From Candidatus Saccharimonadota bacterium (GTDB taxonomy: Bacteria > Patescibacteriota > Saccharimonadia > Saccharimonadales > UBA4665), in contig JAQGGT010000007.1 in the NCBI GenBank assembly GCA_028289245.1, positions 1 to 64,000 on the forward strand: a stretch of 64,000 nt of DNA. Direction: 5' to 3'. The notes under the pieces were generated by a model. The model saw nothing but the letters and a program-made list of their open reading frames with translations. It made no database searches and was not told the DNA's origin. Made by a program: the position numbers and the translations under genes. Shown one piece after another: positions 8,600 through 18,183 of the stretch (position 1 is its first letter; each line of letters begins with the position of its first letter).

Positions 8600-10075
8600 A
8601 TGGACTATCTCGACCCCAAAAAGCATCGCCGGCACACTATCCTCCTACTCACCGGCTACATCCTCATTACCATCGCCATCATTATCGGCACGACCGTGCT
8701 GGTCTACCAGGCCAACGGGTTTGGTGTCGCCAAAGACGGCACCGTGATCCAAAACGGGCTACTGTTCTTCTCGAGTCAGCCCAATCCGGCCCAGATTTAC
8801 ATCGATGGCAAGCGCTACAAGGCCGACACCAATACTCGCGTCACCTTGCCGGCGGACATCTACAAGTTTGAACTTCGCCGCAGTGGCTACCAGACCTGGA
8901 AGCGCACCATCAGCGTCCCCGGCGGCCAGATCCTCAGTTTTGATTATCCGTTGCTCATCCCCAACAAACTATCACCGGTCAAACTTGCCGACTACACCTC
9001 GGCTCCAGCACTGGCCACCCAGAGTCCCGACCGGCGCTGGATCGTCATCGCCAAGGCCGGTTCACTTAGCGAATTCGATGTCTACGACACCCGTGACCTC
9101 ACCAAGGCTCCGGTTAGCATCAGCCTGCCCACCGGGGTACTCACGACGGCCACCGGAGCCCAGACACTCGAGCTCAGCGAGTGGTCCACCGACAACAGCC
9201 ATTTCCTCGTTAAGCACCACTACGACAACAAGACCGAGTACATCCTCATCAACCGGGAGAGCCCGACCGATTCAGTCAACCTGTCGAGCGTTATCACCGG
9301 CAGTTTTACCGAACTCAAGCTGCTGGACCGCAAATACGATCACTATCTGGTCTATAACAGGGCCGACCAAAGCCTCAAAAAGGCCACCCTCAGCCAGCCG
9401 ACGCCGACGGCGTATCTTACGAATGTCTTGGCTTACCAGTCGTATTCCGATGATATGATGCTCTATGCCACCCCAGGCAGCGAAGCCGACAAAGTAGCCA
9501 TCCGTCTCTTGCAGGGTACCCACACCTACACCATCCGCTCTCTCGACACTAGCGCAACCTATCTGCTGGATCTGACGAAATTCAACAATACGCTCTACGT
9601 GGCCGCTGGGGCGAGCGCCGACAACCGAGTATTTATTTACAAGGACCCCATCGGCCAGATCAATTCCCAGAATCTCACCGCCGCCGCGCCCGAGCAGGTA
9701 CTTCGGGTCACCGCGCCGAACTTTATGAAATTCTCGGACAACACCCAGTACATTATGATCGAAAACGGCACTAGTTTTGCCGTCTACGATCTCAAGAATC
9801 TGAACCGCTACACCTACACCACCGGCCAGCCCCTCGACAGCCCGCAAATCCATGCCACCTGGATGGACGGCAACCGACTGACCTACGTCTCAGGCGGCAA
9901 ACAGTTAATCTTTGATTACGATCACCTCAATGCCCACAGCCTCAGCCCTGCCGCCGGCAGCTATCTGTCGTTTTACACCCAAAACTACAACAGCACGCTT
10001 ACCTTGGCCCCGGCGGCCAACGGCACAGCTTACAGTTTCCAACGCACGCCGCTACTGATCCCCGCCGATCAGTAA
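8600..10075 (+). CDS. PEGA-domain surface protein
   Basis: The 491-residue protein has an N-terminal transmembrane anchor at about 14-38. A PEGA domain follows (residues ~55-115: FSSQPNPAQIYIDGK, LPADIYKFELRRSGYQTWKR). PEGA domains are small beta-sandwiches common in exported proteins. About 370 residues rich in beta-strand and aromatic residues come next, possibly a propeller-like fold. It is probably anchored with the bulk outside the membrane. ATG lies 8 nt after TATAAT without an SD. gltX starts 19 bp after its stop from its own -10 box. Confidence 0.8.
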   Translation: MDYLDPKKHRRHTILLLTGYILITIAIIIGTTVLVYQANGFGVAKDGTVIQNGLLFFSSQPNPAQIYIDGKRYKADTNTRVTLPADIYKFELRRSGYQTWKRTISVPGGQILSFDYPLLIPNKLSPVKLADYTSAPALATQSPDRRWIVIAKAGSLSEFDVYDTRDLTKAPVSISLPTGVLTTATGAQTLELSEWSTDNSHFLVKHHYDNKTEYILINRESPTDSVNLSSVITGSFTELKLLDRKYDHYLVYNRADQSLKKATLSQPTPTAYLTNVLAYQSYSDDMMLYATPGSEADKVAIRLLQGTHTYTIRSLDTSATYLLDLTKFNNTLYVAAGASADNRVFIYKDPIGQINSQNLTAAAPEQVLRVTAPNFMKFSDNTQYIMIENGTSFAVYDLKNLNRYTYTTGQPLDSPQIHATWMDGNRLTYVSGGKQLIFDYDHLNAHSLSPAAGSYLSFYTQNYNSTLTLAPAANGTAYSFQRTPLLIPADQ

Positions 10076-10094
10076 AATGCTATACTAGGCCGAT

Positions 10095-11522
10095 ATGAAG
10101 CCCGTACGCACTCGCTTTGCTCCCAGCCCGACCGGCTTTTTGCACGTCGGTGGCATCCGTACGGCCTTATTTGCCTGGTTGGTGGCCCGCCAAGCCGGTG
10201 GTCAATTTATCCTACGCTTTGAGGATACCGACAAAAAACGTGAAGTCGAGGGCGCCCGCGAGCACCTTATAAAGAGCCTGCGCGACCTCGGCTTGGAATA
10301 CGACGAAGGTCCGGACATCGGTGGCCCTTACGCTCCGTATACCCAGAGTGAACGCCTCGAGAGCTATCAGCGTTGGGCCCAGCGGCTGATCGAGGCTGGC
10401 CGAGCCTATGCCGACCCATACACTCCCGAGCAGGTCCAAGGCTTCCGCGAAGCCGCTCAAGCTGCCAAACAGCCCTTTTTGTACCGCAACCACCGACCCG
10501 AGAACCCGCCAGCGTGGGATGGTTCTCAGCCCTTACGCTTCAAGGCTGAACCGAAAGCCTACACCCGCACCGACGCCGTCATGGGCGAACTGACTACCGG
10601 GCCGGAAGTTATTGATGATTTCGTACTCATCAAATCCGACGGCTACCCAACCTACAACTTCGCACACATCGTCGATGATGCCGAAATGGAAATTACCCAC
10701 GTCATGCGCGGCCAGGAATTCCTGTCCAGCACACCAAACTACCTCAACCTCTACGAGGCGCTCGGCTTGGAAGCGCCAATCTTAGCCCACTTGCCGCACA
10801 TCATGAATGAAGCCGGCAACAAAAAACTTGGCAAGCGCGACGGTGCCAAAGACGTCCTGGACTACATACGCGACGGCTATTTGCCAGAAGCCATGATCAA
10901 CTTCATCGCCTCGATGGGCTGGAACGATGGAACTGAGCAGGAGATTTTTACCCGCGACGAACTAATTGCCAAATTTAGCCTCGACCACGTGCAGCGCAGT
11001 GGCGCCCGCTTCGACGAACGCCGTCTAGAGTGGATGAACGGCGCCTATATCCGCGAGTTAGCGCTCGATGACCTCTTCGACCGCGTTACCGATTTCTGGC
11101 CACCCGAAGCCGCCGACTACGACGACGATTATCGCAAAAAAGTACTCGGTCTAATTCAGGAACGTCTCAAATTCTTCACCGAGCTACCACAGTTGACGAC
11201 CTTTTTCTTTGCCGATTTGCCACTCAACCCGGAGCTAATTGCTGGCAATAAACAACTTAAAAAATTTGATGCCAGCGAGCTTGGTAACTGGCTCGAACAA
11301 ACCAAGGCATCATTATTAGACAGCGATTTTAGCGTCGGCGACCTTACCGACCGTTTAAACGCCTTACTCGAAGCCACCGGCCAAAAGCCGGGCGTGCTGT
11401 TTAGTCTAATCCGTATCGCTACCACGCAGGCGCCAGCCAGCCCAGGCCTGGCCGACACCATGGCCGTGCTCGGCCGCGACCGCACGCTGGCCCGCATCGA
11501 CGCCCAACTCTCCAAGCTCTAA
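10095..11522 (+). CDS. gltX: Glutamate--tRNA ligase
   Basis: Class I aminoacyl-tRNA synthetase charging tRNA-Glu. Its 475 residues begin with RFAPSPTGFLHVGG, the HIGH-box equivalent. FEDTD follows near residue 42, and KLGKRDGA near residue 245 is the KMSKS equivalent. The helical anticodon-binding domain ends the protein. Length and order are typical of bacterial GltX. ATG lies 8 nt after TATACT, so it is probably leaderless. A tRNA-Glu gene lies at 39.1 kb. gatCAB is not in this window, so I cannot say whether the enzyme is discriminating. Confidence 0.97.
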   Translation: MKPVRTRFAPSPTGFLHVGGIRTALFAWLVARQAGGQFILRFEDTDKKREVEGAREHLIKSLRDLGLEYDEGPDIGGPYAPYTQSERLESYQRWAQRLIEAGRAYADPYTPEQVQGFREAAQAAKQPFLYRNHRPENPPAWDGSQPLRFKAEPKAYTRTDAVMGELTTGPEVIDDFVLIKSDGYPTYNFAHIVDDAEMEITHVMRGQEFLSSTPNYLNLYEALGLEAPILAHLPHIMNEAGNKKLGKRDGAKDVLDYIRDGYLPEAMINFIASMGWNDGTEQEIFTRDELIAKFSLDHVQRSGARFDERRLEWMNGAYIRELALDDLFDRVTDFWPPEAADYDDDYRKKVLGLIQERLKFFTELPQLTTFFFADLPLNPELIAGNKQLKKFDASELGNWLEQTKASLLDSDFSVGDLTDRLNALLEATGQKPGVLFSLIRIATTQAPASPGLADTMAVLGRDRTLARIDAQLSKL

Positions 11523-11562
11523 TTTTTTTGAAGCAGTATGCCGCTTATGGTACGCTCAAAGC

Positions 11563-12102
11563 ATGCAACGGTTATCTTCTCAAGGCGGCTTCTCGGCCAC
11601 TGAAGCCCTCATCTGTCTAGCCGTAGGAGCCATTGTAGTGGTAGTGGGCTTTTTTGTTTGGCACAACCACAGCCAAGACAGCAGCTCGCACCAGTCGAGT
11701 CAGCGCAGCGCCACCAGCTACTTTATTATCTCTAAGTACTTCGTGCGCTTGCCGCTTACCAGCGAGCTCGCCGACCTTAAAGAGAGCAGTCCGCAGCCAT
11801 CGGCCTACAACGCCAACGATGATTCGGTGAGCGTGCTGGCGCCACATCTTGATGCAGGCTGGAAGTGCGCCGCAGACGCCGCCGGGCATAAAGCTATCAT
11901 CGGTAACATCTTGATCAGCCTGCAGGGCACCGAAGCCGCTCGCACCGGTTTCCAGCCAGCAGCCAGTAAAAAAATAGGCAACTACACTTACAGCTTTTAT
12001 CCGGTCACTGGCACCAGCTGTGTCGGTAATGCCGACATCAGCACATTCACCCAGTTACAGAAGTTATTTGCCAGTCAGTTCGGTCAACTCCAGAGCAATT
12101 AA
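11563..12102 (+). CDS. Type IV pilin-like protein
   Basis: The 179-residue protein begins with a short basic leader, then GGFSATEALICLAVGAIVVVVG. This is a prepilin peptidase site (Gly/Phe) with Glu at mature position 5 and a hydrophobic helix. The globular part has Cys residues near 106 and 155 that could form a disulfide. It is probably a pilin or pseudopilin exported by a type IV pilus system. No other pilus gene is in the window, so it may be a stand-alone minor pilin. Confidence 0.75.
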   Translation: MQRLSSQGGFSATEALICLAVGAIVVVVGFFVWHNHSQDSSSHQSSQRSATSYFIISKYFVRLPLTSELADLKESSPQPSAYNANDDSVSVLAPHLDAGWKCAADAAGHKAIIGNILISLQGTEAARTGFQPAASKKIGNYTYSFYPVTGTSCVGNADISTFTQLQKLFASQFGQLQSN

Positions 12103-12131
12103 GCCAAACACGCTTATGCTATAATATGCCT

Positions 12132-13463
12132 ATGATTGATGACTTTAAGCCGGTACGGCGCCGGCCCAAGTCTTTGGACGCCCAAACAAACACCGAATCC
12201 AAAGTAGAAACGCCAAAACAAACCCCCGCACACGCCAAATCGGCTTTTGAGACGCCCGAGCAGGTCGCCGCCCATGAGGCGCCTACCACCGATGAGACGG
12301 CAGGAGCGTTGCCGTTAGTACCACCGTTAAAATTTGAGATTGATGCCGCTGTCGCCGACAGTGGCAGCCCCAAGCCCAGCCAGGGTCGCTTCGACAAGCT
12401 CAAGCTGCGCTGGCCGCCTAGCAAAAAAGAAGCCATTGCCTTCGCCTTGGTAATAGTCGTGGTCGTCAGTGGCTTGGGCAGCGTTTTACTGATGCACAAG
12501 GCGGCCGAACCGGCAGCTGCCGAGCCCGTTGCCAAGACCAAGGTCAAAGTTTCCGCCAAGCCAGTCGCACCCACCACTGTGCCCTCGAACTTAACCGGTC
12601 GTCAGATCGATCCGGCGCTCAATAATAAGCCGGTAACCGCCGTGATGATCGAAAATAGTACCGACGCTCGGCCCCAATCTGGATTAAGCCAAGCCGGCGT
12701 CGTGTTTGAGGCGGTAGCCGAAGGCGGCATTACCCGCTTCGTTGCCCTATTCCAAGACACCTCACCCGAGGACATTGGTCCGATTCGCAGCGTCCGGCCA
12801 TACTACCTGCAATGGGCCATGGGCTTTGACGCACCGCTGGCTCATGTCGGCGGCAGTCCCGAAGCGCTTAGCGACGTTAAATCCTGGGGCGCCAAGGATC
12901 TCGACCAGTTCTACAACGGCGGCAGCTATCACCGGATTACCAGCCGGGCCGCACCGCACAACGTCTATACCGGTCTCACTACCCTCAACCAACTCGAGGC
13001 CGCTAAGGGCTGGACGACCAGCCAGTTCACGACCTGGAAGCGTAAAGAAGAGGCACCCGTCAAAACCCCGACCGCCAAGACAATTAACTTTAGCGTCTCG
13101 GGAGCCTACTACAACTCACACTACGATTACGACACTGCGAGCAATAGTTATAAGCGCAGCGAGGGTGGGGCACCACACATGGACGCCAACGGCAATGTGC
13201 AGATCAGCCCCAAAGTTGTGATTGGTTTAGTTATTCCATACGGCATTCAAAGCGACGGCAAACACTCCGATTACGGTACCATCGGCAGCGGCAAGGCCTA
13301 CGTTTTCCAGGATGGCACCGTTACTATCGGCAACTGGAGCAAGGCCACTGATACCAGCCAAATACTCTTTACCACCGACGATGGTAAGCCATTGGCGCTT
13401 GACCCGGGCCAAACCTGGCTCACCGCCATCTCCGACACCTCCAAAGTAACCTACGCTCCCTAG
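12132..13463 (+). CDS. DUF3048 (YerB-like) membrane-anchored protein
   Basis: The protein has a charged cytoplasmic region and a transmembrane segment near residues 101-119. The extracytoplasmic part matches DUF3048: PVTAVMIENSTDARPQSGL, AEGGITRFVALFQ, GPIRSVRPYY and the C-terminal DPGQTWL. The molecular function of DUF3048 is not established. I place the start at 12132, not at the in-frame ATG at 12126. The TATAAT box ends at 12125, and a transcript starting 6-7 nt later would begin at 12132. The stop is 6 bp before the histidine kinase gene. Confidence 0.85.
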   Translation: MIDDFKPVRRRPKSLDAQTNTESKVETPKQTPAHAKSAFETPEQVAAHEAPTTDETAGALPLVPPLKFEIDAAVADSGSPKPSQGRFDKLKLRWPPSKKEAIAFALVIVVVVSGLGSVLLMHKAAEPAAAEPVAKTKVKVSAKPVAPTTVPSNLTGRQIDPALNNKPVTAVMIENSTDARPQSGLSQAGVVFEAVAEGGITRFVALFQDTSPEDIGPIRSVRPYYLQWAMGFDAPLAHVGGSPEALSDVKSWGAKDLDQFYNGGSYHRITSRAAPHNVYTGLTTLNQLEAAKGWTTSQFTTWKRKEEAPVKTPTAKTINFSVSGAYYNSHYDYDTASNSYKRSEGGAPHMDANGNVQISPKVVIGLVIPYGIQSDGKHSDYGTIGSGKAYVFQDGTVTIGNWSKATDTSQILFTTDDGKPLALDPGQTWLTAISDTSKVTYAP

Positions 13464-13469
13464 CCCTCG

Positions 13470-15005
13470 ATGGACCACTTCCACCTCACCCTCAAACAAA
13501 TCCGTCGCTATGTGCTGGCCTGGATGCTGCTGGAGAACGTGGTGGTTGTGGCTAGCTTCTGGGCCTTGAGCCGCTACAGTAGCTTGCCACTCTGGCTCGA
13601 TGCCGCTGCCTGCCTGCTCGCGGCAGTTGTATTGGCGTTGCTGTGTAGCAGCAAAGTGACCGCCGTCGCTACCCAACCGCTCAAAGCCCTCTGGCAACTA
13701 GTGTTACACCTCAGCCCCGACACCCAGTCGGTGGCCGCGCCCGATATGAAGCAGCTCAAAATTGGCCATGAACTAGTGGCCAACTTGGCCGGGCAGATTA
13801 ATCAGCTGATTACCGTCGCCGATGGCATTGCTGTGGCGGCCCGCAGAGAGAGCTATGATCTGCACAAAAACTTTATCGCCAATAGTTTGCCACTGCCGCT
13901 CATTGTCCTCGACAAAGAGGAGACCATCGTCTACGCCAACGAGGCCGCCGCTGCCTACATCGGCCAGTCCAGTGATGAAATGGCTGGCAAGAACGTCTAT
14001 ATGGTCCTCGACATGTCCTTCCCCAGCATCGACACCTTCGATACTTGGCTTCGCCAAGCCAAGCAAAATGTCGCCACAGCCACTGGTAGTTGGGAACGCG
14101 TCCGTCTGAATGTTCGCGATAACCACCCAACCCGCTTGTTCGACCTGGCCAGCTACTATAACAAAGATAATGGCACCGGTAACGAAACCATGCTGGTACT
14201 CTTCGACCACACCAAGCAGTACAGCCAAGACGAGCAGGCCGTCAGCTTTATTGCCCTCAGCGTCCACGAGCTGCGTACACCACTGACGCTGCTGCGGGGC
14301 TACATCGAAGTCTTCGAAGAAGAAATGGCCACCACCCAAAACCCTGAACTGGCCAGCTTTATGGAAAAAATGAGTGCCACCGCCCAACAGCTGATGGCCT
14401 TTGTAAACAACATCCTCAACGTCGCTCGGGTCGACGCCGACCAAATGCAAATGGAGCTCCACGAAGAAGATTGGAACAAAGTCCTAACCACGGCCATCGC
14501 CAACATCGGGCTGCGCGCCAAAGTCCGCGGTATTACGCTAGAGTGCACCATCGCACCCGGATTACCACCAGTAGCCATCGACCGTCTCAGCCTGTTCGAA
14601 GTCATCAACAACCTGGTCGATAACGCCATTAAGTACAGCGGCAAATCACAGATTATCAAGGTCGACGCTCACCTTACCAAAGACAACATGGTGGAGACCA
14701 CCGTCCAGGACTTTGGCCTCGGCATCAGTGGCAGCGTTATGCCGAACCTCTTCACCAAGTTCTACCGCGACCATCGCAACCGGGCCCAGATCGGCGGCAC
14801 CGGCCTCGGCTTGTATCTTTCCAAGGCCATCGTCACGGCCCACGGCGGCCACCTCTGGGTGCAGAGCAAGGAAGGCGAGGGCAGCACCTTTGGGTTTACC
14901 ATCCAGCCCTTTGCTAACCTGGCGGCCGAAGGCAAACGCGACAACCAAGAAATCGTCCGCGGCGCCCACGGCTGGATCAAAAACCACTCAATGTACCGCC
15001 GCTAA
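13470..15005 (+). CDS. Membrane sensor histidine kinase with PAS domain
   Basis: Two-component sensor of 511 residues. Two N-terminal transmembrane segments (about 12-34 and 38-58) join through a helix to a PAS domain (about 130-260, FIANSLPLPLIVLDKEETIVYAN). The HisKA domain has the phospho-acceptor in VHELRTPL (His266). The ATPase domain has an N-box (NNLVDNAIKYSG), G1 (DFGLGISG) and G2 (GGTGLGLYL). The extracellular loop is tiny, so sensing is probably in the membrane or PAS domain. The response regulator starts 17 bp downstream and is its likely partner. Confidence 0.93.
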   Translation: MDHFHLTLKQIRRYVLAWMLLENVVVVASFWALSRYSSLPLWLDAAACLLAAVVLALLCSSKVTAVATQPLKALWQLVLHLSPDTQSVAAPDMKQLKIGHELVANLAGQINQLITVADGIAVAARRESYDLHKNFIANSLPLPLIVLDKEETIVYANEAAAAYIGQSSDEMAGKNVYMVLDMSFPSIDTFDTWLRQAKQNVATATGSWERVRLNVRDNHPTRLFDLASYYNKDNGTGNETMLVLFDHTKQYSQDEQAVSFIALSVHELRTPLTLLRGYIEVFEEEMATTQNPELASFMEKMSATAQQLMAFVNNILNVARVDADQMQMELHEEDWNKVLTTAIANIGLRAKVRGITLECTIAPGLPPVAIDRLSLFEVINNLVDNAIKYSGKSQIIKVDAHLTKDNMVETTVQDFGLGISGSVMPNLFTKFYRDHRNRAQIGGTGLGLYLSKAIVTAHGGHLWVQSKEGEGSTFGFTIQPFANLAAEGKRDNQEIVRGAHGWIKNHSMYRR

Positions 15006-15022
15006 CCTGCTAGAATAAACCT

Positions 15023-15556
15023 ATGGAACCAACACAAAATCCTGTCCCGCCCCCAACTCCAGCCGCCGTACCAGAACCGACGCCAGCAGCTGCTGATGCT
15101 CCAGCTCCGGCCGCGCCCACGGGTACCCAGCTTGGGGCCGCCCCGGTAGCCCAGCCCCAGACGGCCACCCCCACTGGTCGCGGTGCCGGCCGCAAAATCT
15201 TGTGTATCGAGGACGAGCACTTCATCGCCGAGCTCTATTCGCGCTCGCTTACCAAGGCCGGCTACGACGTCACGGTCGAGATGGACGGCATCCAAGGTCT
15301 CGCGCTAGCCCAGACCAACCAGTTCGACATTATTTTGCTCGATCTGATGGTGCCCAACAAAACCGGCATCGAAATCCTGCGCGCCCTTCGTGACAAGATC
15401 GAGACGCCCGAGCTCAAAGCTAAAATTATTATCACCACCAACCTCGAACAGCGCGAAGACGTCCGGGCAGACATCGAGAAGCAGGCCGACGGCTACCTCG
15501 TCAAGGCCGAGCTGACGCCGCGCGAGCTGGCTGCCTTCGTCGACTCCATCGCCTAA
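15023..15556 (+). CDS. Response regulator receiver protein with Pro/Ala-rich N-terminal tail
   Basis: A single receiver domain (residues ~57-177) follows ~55 residues rich in Pro and Ala. Acidic residues in CIEDE and phospho-acceptor Asp107 in LLDLMVPN are present. The conserved Thr is in ITTN and the Lys in LVKAE. There is no DNA-binding or enzymatic output domain, so signalling must go through protein contacts. It is probably phosphorylated by the adjacent kinase. It has its own TAGAAT box 6 nt before the ATG. The window's other response regulator carries its Pro/Ala tail at the C-terminus. Confidence 0.9.
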   Translation: MEPTQNPVPPPTPAAVPEPTPAAADAPAPAAPTGTQLGAAPVAQPQTATPTGRGAGRKILCIEDEHFIAELYSRSLTKAGYDVTVEMDGIQGLALAQTNQFDIILLDLMVPNKTGIEILRALRDKIETPELKAKIIITTNLEQREDVRADIEKQADGYLVKAELTPRELAAFVDSIA

Positions 15557-15597
15557 GCCCGTTGCACCACTACGAATTTAGTATAAAATACTAGTCT

Positions 15598-16104
15598 ATG
15601 AGTAGAGCCGGCAACAAAAAGTTTGAAGAGTGCGACGTCAAAGTCGTCGAGTTGGTTGACTACGATTTCGATCCCGCTGTAGATGTAAAGCGCGACAACA
15701 TGTATATCTATCCGGCTACAGGAGTAGGCACGGCCAAAAGACGGCTTGCCGACCCGAACTGTTCTACTGGCCGCTACGGCGGTACTCAGGCCAAACTTCA
15801 TTGCCCCCGCACCGAAGACGAGCGCGTCGGTGTAACCACGCAAGACAATATGAAGTCCCGCGCCATCGCATTCCAAGAACTACGTAAACAAGCCGGCGAA
15901 ATGCTATGCCGCAATTGCTTATTTTCAGACATGTCCCCGGCAGAGGTTGCCATTTCGCGTACCGAACAAGCTACTGCCGAAGCCGCCCTCCTGACCGCCC
16001 AAGCCGCTCGCGCCAAGGCCGAGACCGAATACGCCGCCATCGTGGCCACGGCTCAGGCCGAACTGACCGCGAGCCAGCAACATATTCTCCACCCCGAAGC
16101 CTAA
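15598..16104 (+). CDS. Hypothetical protein with Cys residues and C-terminal coiled coil, 168 aa
   Basis: Not recognised. The N-terminal ~110 residues contain four scattered Cys (DPNCS, LHCPR, MLCRNC), the last two as a CxxC pair. With His they could bind zinc. The final 55 residues are Ala/Glu-rich and predicted coiled coil (EQATAEAALLTAQAARAKAE). There is no signal peptide or membrane segment. The ATG follows TAAAAT by 8 nt. Cys spacing and charge suggest a nucleic-acid or protein-binding role, but no function can be assigned. Confidence 0.6.
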   Translation: MSRAGNKKFEECDVKVVELVDYDFDPAVDVKRDNMYIYPATGVGTAKRRLADPNCSTGRYGGTQAKLHCPRTEDERVGVTTQDNMKSRAIAFQELRKQAGEMLCRNCLFSDMSPAEVAISRTEQATAEAALLTAQAARAKAETEYAAIVATAQAELTASQQHILHPEA

Positions 16105-16160
16105 TCCCAGAACAGGGGCGGTAATTGCTTTTATTGACATAAAATGCTATAATTATAATA

Positions 16161-17183
16161 ATGAGTGAATTAGAACCATCCGCCGAACGAGCTAATGAAT
16201 TGTTGGTGCCTAATACCCGGCGTCTTTTAGAGTTTGTGGTTGAGCAACCGCTGTTTACGGCCGAGGAAGTACGCCTATACGCCGGCCTGGAGGTCGAGGA
16301 GGGCAGCAGCTTCACAAAAGTGTTGGCCGCGGCCAAGAAAGACATCGTTGAGCTGTTTGCCGACAAAGCTTACGAAACCGCCTGGTGGCACCGCTTTAGC
16401 GACATGCACCCACCACTGAACACACTCATCGTACGTGACAAGGGCATCGACTCGGCCTGGGCCCGCGAACTAGCTGCCGATCTATTATTTGTGCCGCCGG
16501 AGCCTGCGCAGCCTACGTTTTTTGGCGAAGTCGTCCAGCCTCCCTTGCCGAAGCCGCCTGCGCCAAGCATCCAAAAGACCCCTGAAGAGCTAGCGGCCGC
16601 CGAAGAGCGCCGAGCCATTTTGTTTACCGACCGCTTATTGCGCGGCGTTCAGGACATCATCCATGCTGGCGCCACTGGCCCCGAAGGCATTAAGGCCAAA
16701 GATGTCGTGGCTCGGGTGGCCGGACGAATGGGCGTCGAACACGCCTTGGCCGAGAAGCTGGTGGCTGATCTCAGCCAAGCCGAATTAATCTTTAAGCACA
16801 ACCTGAGTGGGAAACGCTTCATCAGCCTTCAGCCCATCGAAGCTACCCGTCCTGTCGTTGACGAGCAGCCCAGCGACGCCGAGACGGAGCTCAGCCCTAC
16901 TGATCGCCAAGCCGGCCGCCAGATCTTTAACGAGTTGCTATCGATCACGCCAAACCAAGGCCGTACGCCAAAAGCTCTCTTGCACGCCCACCAAGAGCAA
17001 GGCGCATCCCTCGAAGACGAGCGCTTCAAGCAGCTCCTCAACCGTCTTCGCCGTGCCGGCATTCTGGCCACCAACGATAGCCACAGCAAGCGCGGCATTA
17101 ACTTTGCTTCGACCGCCATTCGCCGCGCTTGGGCTAAGGGTAGCGGCAAGGAATTTGACAAGCTCTTCCGCGACTGGCTCTAG
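16161..17183 (+). CDS. Hypothetical helical protein, possibly winged-helix, 340 aa
   Basis: Family not recognised. The protein is soluble, with an N-terminal helical part, a Pro-rich linker near 120-145, then two helical blocks. The C-terminal block (RLRRAGILATNDSHSKRGINF) and the middle one (KDVVARVAGRMGVEHALAEKLVADL) both look like helix-turn-helix or winged-helix units. A DNA-binding role is plausible but unproven. ATG is 7 nt after TATAAT. It stands alone between the coiled-coil protein and the 314-bp gap before the umu-like locus. Confidence 0.55.
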   Translation: MSELEPSAERANELLVPNTRRLLEFVVEQPLFTAEEVRLYAGLEVEEGSSFTKVLAAAKKDIVELFADKAYETAWWHRFSDMHPPLNTLIVRDKGIDSAWARELAADLLFVPPEPAQPTFFGEVVQPPLPKPPAPSIQKTPEELAAAEERRAILFTDRLLRGVQDIIHAGATGPEGIKAKDVVARVAGRMGVEHALAEKLVADLSQAELIFKHNLSGKRFISLQPIEATRPVVDEQPSDAETELSPTDRQAGRQIFNELLSITPNQGRTPKALLHAHQEQGASLEDERFKQLLNRLRRAGILATNDSHSKRGINFASTAIRRAWAKGSGKEFDKLFRDWL

Positions 17184-17497
17184 CCCTAAGTCCGCCATAA
17201 TTATTGCCAAAAACAAGGCTTGTTTTGTCTCCCGGACGGGGACTATAGTAATGGTCTAGCCATGTGCGGGCTGGCCTAGCCTTCCACCGCGCAGACTTAT
17301 TTACAAGGAGTACACACACTGGCTTTCGAGCTAAGCGTCCCTACAATTCCTTTCATATTCACAGTTCTCTGGTCACGGAAATAGCACTGAACGGTCGCTT
17401 ACTTCTTATCCAGATAGCTTCTCCAAAAACCCGTTCACTACTTCGGTCATAACCCTAGTAGATCTCTTTATTTATAACTTTAGTCTGGAGAACGAAT
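17184..17497. other. 314-bp intergenic region upstream of the umuDC-like locus
   Basis: No convincing gene. It holds the small A/T-flanked hairpin AACAAGGCTTGTT near 17210-17222 and a GGTCTAGCC/GGCCTAGCC near-repeat around 17252-17281. A TATAAC box at 17473-17478 precedes the SD (CTGGAG) of the 17498 gene. I could not find a clear LexA-type operator. Confidence 0.5.
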
Positions 17498-17782
17498 ATG
17501 ACTATTTCTTACTACGATCAAACTGAATCTTTTGCGGGCAACCAAGACGTCGAAATCACCGCGCTGTACTTCCGCGGCGGCCGGCAAGCGCACTTAGAAA
17601 GCTACCCCCGCCGGATGGTCTACCAGGGACGAGAGTACAACTTCCTCGAGTCGGGCATGCAGTTCTTAGTCCGCAAAGGCCAGGAGCTGATCCGCCTGTT
17701 TGACGTCAGCGACGGTGACATGCTGTACCGTCTGCGCCAAGAAGGTGACCGCTGGACACTGGTAAACGCCAAGGCAGCTTAA
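17498..17782 (+). CDS. Small protein of the umuDC-like locus, 94 aa
   Basis: A 94-residue, beta-rich, soluble protein with ITALYFRGGRQAHLESYPRRM and YNFLESGMQFLVRKG. I do not recognise the family. It is first of three closely spaced genes (26 bp to the umuD-like gene, which overlaps umuC), so it is probably co-transcribed with the translesion polymerase. It could be an accessory or regulatory subunit. The SD CTGGAG lies 7 nt before the ATG. Confidence 0.6.
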   Translation: MTISYYDQTESFAGNQDVEITALYFRGGRQAHLESYPRRMVYQGREYNFLESGMQFLVRKGQELIRLFDVSDGDMLYRLRQEGDRWTLVNAKAA

Positions 17783-17808
17783 ATGAACATCCAAAAGGAG
17801 AACACTCT

Positions 17809-18183
17809 ATGCAAGACGATCTACAAACTTTGGCCAGCAGCGACCCAGACGCGGTATCCATCCACAGCGGTTTTCCAAACCCGGCCCTTGACCGGATTGG
17901 CAAGGGAAGTAAGCTAGCCCTCGACCTAAACGCTTTACTCATTCAGCACCCCAGCAGTACCTACCTGTTCCGGATCGCCGGCCATGGCCACGAAAGTTAT
18001 GGTTTGTTTGACGGCGATATTGCCGTCATCGACCGCGGGCTGCAGCCGCGCGCGAGCGATCTGGTCCTGGCCTGGCAGCCGGCTGGCTTCATCATCTGTC
18101 TGTTTGGCAAGTTGCAGCTCCACGACTCACTCTGGGGCGTGGTGAGCACCACCATCCATCAGCGGCAGCGGCGGCCGTCATGA
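17809..18183 (+). CDS. UmuD-like protein lacking the catalytic Ser-Lys dyad
   Basis: A 124-residue S24/LexA-fold protein. HSGFPNPALDRI corresponds to the UmuD cleavage-site region and LDLNALLIQHPSSTYLFRIAG to its core strand. DGDIAVIDR and WGVVSTTIH match later strands. Where active UmuD has G-D-S-M, this protein has G-H-G-H, so the nucleophile Ser is Gly. The strand that should carry the Lys reads GFIICLF. The strand region before the end is also shortened. It therefore probably cannot self-cleave, but may act like UmuD' as a polymerase partner. SD AAAGGAG is strong. It overlaps umuC by 4 bp. Confidence 0.75.
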   Translation: MQDDLQTLASSDPDAVSIHSGFPNPALDRIGKGSKLALDLNALLIQHPSSTYLFRIAGHGHESYGLFDGDIAVIDRGLQPRASDLVLAWQPAGFIICLFGKLQLHDSLWGVVSTTIHQRQRRPS